Shown here in pieces: positions 51,538 through 61,106 of a stretch of 64,000 bases of DNA. Numbering within the stretch: the first letter of the stretch is position 1; the number at the start of each line of letters is the position of its first letter. The translations under genes and the position numbers were made by a program. The notes beneath the pieces were generated by a model. The model did no database searches, had not been told where the DNA came from, and was given only the letters and a program-made list of their open reading frames with translations. The stretch lies in contig JAJTUQ010000004.1 in the NCBI GenBank assembly GCA_021399445.1, forward strand, positions 6,634,001-6,698,000, written 5' to 3'. This stretch comes from Xylogone sp. PMI_703. Lineage: Eukaryota; Ascomycota; Leotiomycetes.

Positions 51538-53822
51538 TTAGAGGTTCCCGAGATCCCACCAGGCGGAACCTGCAGTATCACTCGGATTAATCTCTGAGTC
51601 GAGGTAACTCATGTTTTCCACATTATTAAACTGAGTACCATCTGCCCATAACCATGGGCTGGTACTAAACATAAGAGTATCAGTAGGCGCAATTAATCTA
51701 TCTTGGAAAGCAGTCATTCTTGGTGTATCCACGGCAGAAGAGGATGTAGCCCTGTACACCGGCATGGGAACGGCCTGTCCTCCATCAGCTGTGTCTACCG
51801 TGACTTCTGGTGATGTTGTCGCTATTATCTCCAAGGTAGAGTTATCATCAATGTCTTGTCCATCAGATGCAGGTGTGGCTGAAGGGGGCAATAAGCTGCC
51901 GGTGAGTATTTCCTGGGAATTGTTGTTGCAGTCATATTGCAGGATATTCCACATCAAAGGGATATTTAGATGGATTCTTGACGGCATCCAATCTTCATAA
52001 TCCATACTCTCCGAGCCAGACGCAATTCTCACCAGCTTATCCATAGTTTGATCCTAAAGATAGTCAGCAGCTTGCAGTGCTTAATGCTCTAGTACTCACA
52101 TACCAAGGCTTCACAGGCGCGGGAAAGAGGCACAAAGCTTTTCATGAATCGCCGACACTTCGCGAGGTCTATATTTGATTTGTATTTTAATCTTGGATCT
52201 GCAGCACAGCAAAAGTAAAGCTGCACCGTGGCTGCAATTGCGGCCATGTGGCAAAGTGATGGATCAACAAGTCGCACTTGTTTATCAGAGGCCATGTCAA
52301 TCAGGCGAACAATCCAGGTGGCATGCAACAAGACGAGCTCCGATGATCTTCTCCAGAAGCTGTTCGGAATTGCCAGGTTGGGGTTGTGCTGTGATGCTAC
52401 GATATAGAGAAAGGGGTGGTTAAGTACTGTGAGAATGGCATGGTACACGAACTGAGCCTTTAGCCAAGGGATCCAGTATGACTGATTGAGCCTCAGCTCC
52501 TCTGCTTTACGCTCGTAGAATTTTACCGATTCATACCGGTGGCAAAGAGGAGTCCGGTTCTCGACTTCCATGAGATCTGAGTACACCATTGAGTACATCG
52601 AATCATGCAACCAAGGCTCCTTCAACTTGTTGCTAGCGCAATCAGACATATAGGATCTAATCCTGCTCCAAATCCATCCGAAATAGACTGTCATGCTCCA
52701 AATTCCTGTGTCACTGGACGTTGAACATCCTATATCGTCTCTTGGTAGGGGAGGAGGTCTGATGTGACCCTCACCGGCGGAAAACCGGGGTCGCCAAATC
52801 TCAATCGGGATGCTCAAGAGACCTGTTTGCCGACCATAGCACTGCTCCAGTAGTTGTAGGCTCCAAAACAGTCTCTTTTTCCGCTCTGTTAGCGGATCAT
52901 CAGATGTGTATGTAGACTCGGCGTCCAGCATAGCAGACCGGCATAGCTGAAAGGCAAGCGAAAGATGGAATTGACCGAGATGCTCTTCTCCATCTATTAG
53001 AAATGCGTAAGAAAGTAGACATAGGCTTTCAATTGTCGCAAGCTCCACCGTGCCGTTCGCAACACGGAGCATGATCGATCTTCGTGCGTGATCCCCATAG
53101 TGTTGCCAATTATCGCACTCCCGAGAAAATCGCGAGGCAAGGGCTTGAATGCTCCAAGCAAGTTCATCTGGAAGGTCATCCTGGTCTTCAAGTTCATTAA
53201 TGTTGAAACACCATATTGGTTGTCGGTGGCAGTGTTTAAAGTATAAGTCAATAGCTTTGGAGACTGCTAGCGAAGAGGTGGTAGGTACCGGATAGTCCAC
53301 CCCAAACCCCGTAGAAAGATTATCATGGATAGTGTATCTCGATTCACTGGATGCTGAACGAGTATTTACGGAGATGGATGACTTGATTTCCTCGAGGATC
53401 TGTTCTTGACGGCTTGTCTGAATTGGTCTAAGGGGCTAGTCAGAACAGTCGAATATGAGGGATTTGTGGGTGAGTATGTACATGTTCCCATTCAAGATGA
53501 GATTTACCTTTTCTTCGAGATCCGCCAGTCTATCCTTCTACTCAGAGAGTAAGAGTCCTGAGGTGGGGCAACAGAAAATGGGAGAGGGAATACGTACAGG
53601 TTGGTCACTTAACGGCGCTCTGGGTAGGGGTGCGTAGGAGCACGTTTGGCTAAGGCGTATACAGCAGGAGCAGCTCGGCTTCTCGCCAGGACAACGAATC
53701 TTCTTCCTTCTAGATAGAGGTCAGCCTGAGCATACAGAGATGCGGAGTGGCTCAGAAACAAACCTGCAGTTGATACAAGCGTGATTAGAGCGCAACCTCT
53801 GACGGGTGCCCTCGGACGGCAT
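51538..53822 (-). CDS. Zn2Cys6 fungal transcription factor
   Basis: Nuclear regulator with an N-terminal Zn2Cys6 cluster and a fungal-specific middle homology domain. The start ATG is at 53822; exon 1 ends 53764 and splices to 53709, giving CINCRRKKIRCPGEKPSCSC and then CIRLSQTC. The spacing is C-x2-C-x6-C-x6-C-x2-C-x6-C, exactly canonical. The middle domain (about 53280-52089) includes YAFLIDGEEHLGQFHLSLAFQLCR and RKKRLFWSLQLLEQCYGRQTGL, typical of the fungal_trans domain. The last exon (about 52044-51538) is acidic and Ser/Thr/Asp-rich, likely an activation region. Exons between 53614 and 53300 are not resolved. Its place between the dehydrogenase and the Rieske gene suggests it controls this catabolic cluster. 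Confidence 0.88.
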
Positions 53823-54702
53823 CTTCCAGATAAACGCGCGCAGCGCAAGATGAGAAAGTCTAGACTGTATAGAAGTCAAGCATTTTAGAAGGCGAGAAGA
53901 GAGAGCGAAGGAGACGGCCCAAGAACGGAGTCGAGGCCCTAAGGTTGGCCTTAGCAATTACGTTGACAGAATTGTAATGGCCTGTTGGAGAGCTATGCGC
54001 TGTGGTTGGAGGCGTCTAGATCATGTGGGTGGCACTTTATTCTGTATTCTATTCCTGCCATGACTTAAGAGCCGTGCGTTGTCCTCTCGTGGATGATCTC
54101 GTGCGAGAAGAGTCGCAGAGGGCAGTTTGGATATCTTGTCCGTGTCCGGATAAAGGATCCATTCAATAGCTGTGGTGCTTATCGTCATGCACTGAATACA
54201 ACGCTGCTCACTGGTCCGGAGGCAGTCGCTTAGCTGGAAAATAAGACCTCGAGCGGCCTAAGCGTTCTGAAGGTTTCTGCGGGGATTGTGGGGGAGAGCT
54301 GTCATCTTCCTGCCAAGTCATGAAGCGCTGTACTAGCCGTACAATACTAACTTTAAGAGTGTATCCAATAGCAATGCAACTAATAAACAAAATACTCCTA
54401 GAAAGTCTCTTCTTGGCAGATTGACTAATTATTTACCGAACAGGACCTAAAAATATCTCCTTGTAGCTCACACAGTGCTTTAAGTCATTTAACTATCTAG
54501 AAATTCTATACAGCTTGTAAAACGAGCTGACTTAGTGAGGGTTATCAACAATTTCCCCGAATACGTGCTACGTGAGGAACTAGCTATAATAAAAGTAGGT
54601 TCTAGAAACAGGCTAGGCCATGAAATCAATCCAAATCGCTCATTCCAACATAATAATGACAGAAAATGGTAATAGAAACTAAACCCCTGTCACATTTCTA
54701 CC
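53823..54702. other. Intergenic between regulator and Rieske gene
   Basis: Promoter of the regulator and 3' region of the Rieske gene (both minus strand). Nothing coding recognised. Confidence 0.4.
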
Positions 54703-56035
54703 TTACCACACAGTGCCCTCAACGGACTGCCCGGTAATATTATTAGAACAGCAGTTATCTCCAGCTTGACAAGACAGATTGGAACAAAAATCAACGTCCT
54801 TCTCGCTCACAGAGGCGTTCTTTGGTAGGACCTGTCGAGCCGGCCATATCTCATGCTTCGCCTCTTGTTCACGCTTGTAATGCTCCAGCACCGAATCGCG
54901 CACTACTTTCTGGAAATATAAGGGCCCCTTCTCCATTCGGGGGTGGAGTTCACCGTTGATAAAAACGCCCGCGTTGAGATTCTGCTGTGTCAAGTTGCAG
55001 AGATATTTGTCCTCCGACATGATCCTTTTGTACATGGCATTAACCAATTCAAAATCGGCGTCACTGGAATTCTTGTTTCGGTAGACTTCGTATTTCATTA
55101 CGGCTCTTGTAGGGGACTTCGGCACAAATCGCTGCATGAAGAAAAAGTGCGGTCTATTGCCAGGATTAGCATATGCAGATGATCAATTTACAGGCGGGAT
55201 ATACTAACGAGATGTTCATAGAAGCATTGGGGAAATAGTAAGTGCAAGCAATCCGCAATCCTCGTTCAATCTGCTCGGGCGTGGAATGAGCATCATGAAT
55301 GATGCCGCCATCCTTCGTGCAAACAGAGTATGACGATAAATCGGCCACCTCGGGAATATCAGGGTGTGTTGTTGGACAATGATAGCACTCGTTGTAGTTG
55401 TCAGCCAGAATCTTCCAGTTATAATCTCCTTCCATCTCCCAAGTATGATCGAATATGTATTCCTCGAAGTTGTAGTTCTTGAATCTGGGCTGCAAGTCAA
55501 TCCCCTTGAAATCATCTTCCCATGCAACCTCGGGTTTAGCGCCGGCATCCAAATTGACCCAGATAAATCCGTTATTGTCGACGTGAACGTGGATCTGGAA
55601 AAGGCCATTCTTGCTCTTATCAAAGCTTCCAAGCTCTTGATAACCAGGTGCCTTAGCAAGGTTTCCATTCAAGCCGTAAGACCAGCCATGATATTTGCAA
55701 GCGAAAATTTTAGCTGATCCCTTTTCTTCAGTTACAACAGGAAATCCCCGGTGTCGACAGACATTGTGAAATGCATTGATCTTGCCCTCGCGATCTTTAA
55801 CAATAACAAATTGATAACCAGCCACATCATACCGTACCCAATCACCTACATTAGGAAATCTTGCTCTATGTGTAGTCAGAAGCCATTTTCGGGAGAATAT
55901 TGCTCTTCGCTCAAGCTCGAACATGTCTTGCGAAGTATACCATGAAGCAGGGAGCGCTCTGACTGGGCTATTCTCATCTATGTTGGAGTTTGAGGTGCCC
56001 CGAAGGCCCAGCAAATTCAAAAGTGATGAAGTCAT
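54703..56035 (-). CDS. Rieske non-heme iron oxygenase (choline/betaine-type)
   Basis: Alpha subunit of a ring-hydroxylating-type oxygenase related to choline monooxygenase and bacterial glycine betaine demethylase GbcA. Exons 56035-55209 and 55153-54703 give 425 aa. Rieske [2Fe-2S] ligands: Cys93 and His95 in CRHRG, and Cys113 and His116 in CKYHGW. The mononuclear iron site has DNYNECYHCPTTHP (Asp212, Glu216, His219, His224). The splice restores SMNISPHFFFMQRFVP. It would need a reductase partner, which I do not find here. In this context the likely reaction is oxidative N-demethylation of glycine betaine to dimethylglycine, feeding the dehydrogenase; choline or another betaine such as stachydrine is the alternative. 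No presequence is clear. Confidence 0.9.
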
Positions 56036-57045
56036 TTTAACAGAAGCTGATATTCAACAATATAGGAAGATATCTTCTAAGCGTCAAGTACGATTCATGT
56101 CTTGTAAAAGTATCACTTGAAGATGAATAACTTCATATAATAAATTCTCACACATGTTGAACGCATATCATAACTAGTTCTAGAATATCTAAGCCGGACC
56201 GCCACAGCTGGTGAGGAGCTAAGTCGCCACCGTTGTGCAATGGGTAGGCTACCGATCACAGGACCGGGACGGGCTTCTATCTGCCGGACCGTCCGTTAAG
56301 TCATCTATACAGGGACTGTAGCATTCCTTATCATGTCTGTTGTATTATCCAGCCGCTGAGCGTGGAGAAAGCCACGCAGGGTGGTAGGACGGAACACGGC
56401 TCACGAGCCGCGAGGCTAAAGTATTCCGTGATAAAACGTCACGCACAGCCGCAGACCCAAGAGCTATCAACTTTTAACCAGATACTCACAAGTCAACTAC
56501 TACACGATATTTCATGCAAGGTGACATTGTAGTACTTGCTGGTGCTTCTGAATACCTGGTGCCTCAGATCCGCCAATCATGGCTAAGAGCATTTTCGCGT
56601 ATGTTTACCGCGATATAAGAATATATCTCCAGAGTGATATTGATCTCTGATGCTTGAGACTCTGATTTTACACCGGTAGGGAAGCGCCGTGAGACAGGAA
56701 GATACGGATCTCATCGTAGAAAATCCTGTAAAGAGCAGCAGCCTACGTCGAGCGGCGGCATAGCATGTGATGAATGTGCCAGCAGATAGTGGTACTGTAC
56801 ACGATTGCGTATGGACACGGTAGATATTACGGGGTGGGAATGATGAAGTAAAATTTTCTAAACTAAAAGTTAACCAAAGGATATGATGCTGGCACATAGC
56901 TTAACATGTATTTAAGTATTGACGTGTTAACGTTACAGAGTAGCACTCAATCCTTGTAGTTGAATATCGAAGTCAATAGTTTTTCCCCTCTGGTGAATAT
57001 TGACAGACGATTCATGTTCTGCCAATAAATAGCCAGAATGTTCTC
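56036..57045. other. Intergenic, with one copy of a short dispersed repeat
   Basis: Promoter of the Rieske gene and 3' side of the secreted-protein gene. A stretch at about 56503-56543 (ATGCAAGGTGACATTGTAGT) resembles the pair of repeats near 58.6 kb. No gene recognised. Confidence 0.4.
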
Positions 57046-57743
57046 TTAGCAATTCTCAACACTGGATAACTGGTCCGTGACGCAGAAGTCGTCCCCTGCA
57101 GCATATCGTTGATGCAGGATTTGCGGCCATAAAGTCTGTGGGTCAAAGACTTCATAGAAGAAAGCAGTGCCAGCAACATATCTTCCGCAATGCTTATCAA
57201 TATATCCAAGCGATTCGTCCAAGTAGTAGGTTGGAAAATTAGCGCCTTCAGCAGGAAAACCCGTGTTAACCGGAGTTGGATAATTGCATGCTCCAACGAC
57301 GGTATTTCCACTGATAGAGTAGTACGCCTGGCCCCAAGGAATCTTTACATTGTCGCCGGTCTGAGCTCGCAATGCGGCAGTCGCAGCATCGCACTGACCG
57401 TGGTCCAAAGTAAAGCCGCAGCCACACCAAATAGCGTAACAGCCGCCTTGAGCATCAGCCATGCCGGAGCAGTCGTCTCTGGACGTAAGAGGGTTCTCCT
57501 CGATCGGTTTCGATGTTGACAAGAAGGCTGAGACAACATCCCAATTGTCGGATCCAGTTCCGATTTCATGGACTTCATAGCCAGTTTCATTGATAGAGAC
57601 TCGGTAATTTCCGTCTATATAAATTAGTATCTATATATTGTCTAGATAAAAGCATTACGTATACTTTTGAGATCGGCGGGAAATGTAAAAGCCGCTACAG
57701 AAGTAGTTATCAAAGCAAAAGGAAGACTCTTTGAAATAAACAT
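57046..57743 (-). CDS. Secreted cysteine-rich protein of unknown function
   Basis: Exons 57743-57665 and 57614-57046 give 215 aa. The first exon encodes a signal peptide (MFISKSLPFALITTSVAAF). The mature part has nine Cys, clustered in DDCSGMADAQGGCYAIWCGC and then single Cys to the C-terminal Cys residue. Other segments: YRVSINETGYEVHEIGTGSD, VKIPWGQAYYSISGNT and YLDESLGYIDKHCGRYVAGT. No catalytic motif is seen. The size, signal peptide and Cys content fit a secreted effector-like or adhesive protein, but I recognise no family and assign no function. Confidence 0.82.
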
Positions 57744-58739
57744 GTTGAGATAAGTTTGAATAGTTAGGAGATGTTCTGTTTGCAGTTACTTGAAATGATG
57801 AAGGAAGCTTATAGAGTATATACTCGCAGAGTTACAAGTATATATAGATCTTTCAGAATAACTAATACATAATAATTTATACAAGTCTATGATAAATTTG
57901 ATGAAACCTCTATTATATTTACTCCACCTTCTACCTACGTAAAATCAAATATACACGGCGTATACAATACACTTCAATATTAATGTATTTATTCTTTTGA
58001 ATTTTAGAATTACTTCGCACGTGGTCTTGATTCATTTAGCCATTGGCTTTAAGATTTATTCATATTATTATTGTTTTTGATAACAGGGACAATTGACTTG
58101 ATCTACTGTAAAATCTTCTCAGAATGCAAGGTTAGAGCTCTGACGTGCAGAGTATCCACTTCTGATCTGACAGTCACACCATCCAATCAGTCTTTTAGGC
58201 GAGTACGCTCGCAGAATATGGGCAAGGACCGAATATTTATGTACTTAACTCCTGCAAAAGGCAGCGTACTCGCCAAAGACTCTAAGCCGACTGTTGGTTC
58301 ATACCAGCACGTGCTTATCACGTGCATGTAAGCTAAACCTATTCCGGAGGAGAGCCGTAGCCGTAAGCTATATAACCCCTCCGGCCATACGTAGTAGAAA
58401 CGAAAACCTCTCTCAATATAACGCAATTAGCATACCGTAATTACAGTATTACGTCGTGCCACGCGTTATGAGAGTGTACTGACACTGATCAGTTTATACA
58501 TACAGATCAGGAAGTTACGTAATCGAATACAGGAATAACCGGTTCAGAATTGAGATATTCTATGCAGGGCGACATATTATAGTATTGCCGTGAATACTGT
58601 CAATACTCAACCGACTTTTTTATTCAGGAGTATGAACTTCGGGAATTATGATTTTTATGCAGGGTGATATATTACAGTACTGCTGTGATATTGTCAATAC
58701 TCTAGTCGAAGGGGGGAGATCTCGTATTAATTAATTGTA
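57744..58739. other. Intergenic, with a short duplicated repeat
   Basis: AT-rich. Two related copies about 95 bp apart (58562-58608 and 58657-58702) share TATGCAGGG(C/T)GA and a GTCAATACTC end. No gene recognised. Confidence 0.4.
58562..58702 (+). repeat. Tandem pair of a short dispersed repeat
   Basis: Copies at 58562-58608 and 58657-58702 match along most of their length, differing mostly by C/T and A/G changes. A third, weaker copy is at 56503-56543. They may be pieces of a small transposon or solo repeat; no ends are clear. Confidence 0.55.
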
Positions 58740-60837
58740 CGAAAACAGCCAGTTTTTCTTCAATTGTTAAAACTTCTTGTTAAGTTACAGACAGCTTGCC
58801 TTTGGCCATATTCCTAATATTTTTCACTGAATTCACTAAATTCTACACTCTTTTTCCCTTTAAACTTTCAACTTTCGATTTAAATTTATCTTACTTTGGA
58901 AGTCTTTACTCGACCGAAAAGGGAGTTAATCAGAACTTTCATTTAAGTAGATTTTTCATATAATAGTTATTAATATTAGAAATCTGGAACTAGAGAATAG
59001 CTAAAATATTTTAACTTATGAGTACATTAGGTATACTAATAAATATGCTTGATATCTAGTTATAGGAAAAGAAAAGCAAGAAATAATAATATAATCTTAA
59101 CCTGACTGATATTATTATTGATGAAGACATAAAAGACTTTATAGTTATTAAGATTCATGATTATAAAATCAGAGATAACTTTAATAATAACTTATAAACT
59201 TTATTTCGGGAAGACTTTAAAGATTTCAAGGTTAATACTTTTAGAAAAATATCATCAAAAGTTTATATAAATTTGTAGACATATTTATATTATAATAATA
59301 TATATATATATAATTATATAATTATAATTTAACTATATATTAGACATTATTTAATGTACTTTAAGAAACTGAATTAATATTATAAACCTAAAATAATATT
59401 AATTAAACTATTGCTGATCTCTGAAAAGGGAAAATTATTATATTTTATATCATAAAAATCAAAGACTTATCAGTTATAGTAAGATCAAGGTTCATATTGA
59501 CTATTAAAACAGAGAAGTCATTTCTTCCACTAGTATAGGCTATAAAACATAGAATTGTAAAATATACTTTTGATAAAACTAATATTGTTAATGTTAATCA
59601 AACTATTAAGCTAGAAATCTTAAAACCTATACTTTAACCTAAATTAATTATATTTACAGATTCTAAGTTATTTTCAGAGCTTATTAAACATTATACTAAA
59701 GATATAAAATACAACAGAATTAATAATAACTTTGACCAAAAGTATTATATATTTAAAAATAATTATAAAAAACTTGACATATTTATGAGATTATATATAA
59801 AAGCTTTTCTGATAATGTTGACTAGACTTGTTAAAAATATATATTACACAAATAATATTAACTATCTTATGTATAAAAGAGTATATAATCATATTTAAGA
59901 TTTTTACGAAAGACTAAAGTACTAGATCAATACTTTAACTTTGTAGAATAACATTAATTTAATTTTTATCATAAATAAGAATATTAATAAGAATATGTTC
60001 TAGTATATATAAGAGCTATTTATTATATTCTAGAAGGTTCAGTATAGCCTTGCCCTAAAGTTATAGACTTAATCTTTCTTGATTAACAAGATAATCAATA
60101 CTTGTCAAAGAGTTCTAGTATATAAATATATAATTTCCAAGTCATCTGAACATTTAAGAACCTTGTTATAAAATCTTAACTTATTAATATTAATATATAA
60201 AGTTAAGAATAAGTAAGAACTTCACTTAATAGTCTATTTTACAGACTAATATTATTATAGTAAAAATAACCACAAAAATGAAAACTGCCAGTATCCTTAC
60301 AATAACCTATATTATCAGTAAAGAAATAAGTATTATATATGTTACAAGGAAGACTATTATTCTTGGAACTACTCCCGAGAAGAGCAGGAAGCCAAAAAAG
60401 CAAGATTTAAGGTTAAACTAAGTCATATATATAACCCCAGGAACTACAACTTTGATAAGTTCACAAATACTCAGTTCAGACAATATATTATTGAGTATAA
60501 AGATGAATTACCCAAAGAGGAGTCAGATACAGCCATTAAACTACTCCTGGCCAACGATTATAACTTAGAACCAGAGGAACTAAATATTAATATATCAAGA
60601 ACTTATATTATTTTATATAATGATTTTCCCATGGAATTAGTAGTAAATATAGCCATAGAACTCTTGAATAAAGCTTTTTCATATTACCTGACCATGGAAA
60701 TATTTATAAAGGTAACTAACGAATTAATATTAAATGTGTATAATATAATTACTAAGTATAATACAAATTAGTTCTATGGAATCATAATTAATATAGATAC
60801 TGTGAAGATTATGACCATTAGGCTCATATTATGGAAG
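58740..60837 (+). mobile_element. RIP-damaged retroelement remnant (gag/protease part)
   Basis: Strongly AT-rich sequence full of stops in all frames. Near 60340-60380 the plus strand reads YICYKEDYYSWNYSREEQEA. This aligns with the Gag zinc knuckle of fungal copia elements (C-x2-C-x4-C-x4-H) with two Cys and the His turned to Tyr, each explained by one transition. Just before 60838, FYGIIINIDT resembles the protease site (F.GI.IDTGA). The element is cut there by the younger copia LTR. The rest of it, if present, lies outside the window. The left boundary is approximate. Confidence 0.7.
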
Positions 60838-61030
60838 TGTTGGTTCACTAGGCACTACCGTATTGTAGGGTTGAATAGGCTTATATTGGCTTATACATTG
60901 TATGCTTATTCTTATATCTAGTATTTAAGGGGTTGCACCCTTAAATACTCTCTTACCGGATTATTAGTCGTTCCACTCCGATCGCATAACTACCGAGCGC
61001 CAGTATGCTCTGCTCCCATAATTCCTAACA
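60838..61030 (-). repeat. 3' long terminal repeat of a Ty1/copia element
   Basis: 193 bp that begins TGTTGG and ends CCTAACA on the plus strand, so TG...CA as for LTRs; read on the minus strand it is TGTTAGG...CCAACA. A purine run (GAGTAGGAG on the minus strand) directly precedes it as a polypurine tract. The five bases outside it (GGAAG, 60833-60837) should be the target duplication, testable only with the other end. Confidence 0.82.
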
Positions 61031-61106
61031 CTCCTACTCAGATCATACAGGTGCTATGATGTAGCCTGTGTCAGTCTCATCTTGTCAGTATCACCTCTGA
61101 CCGCTC

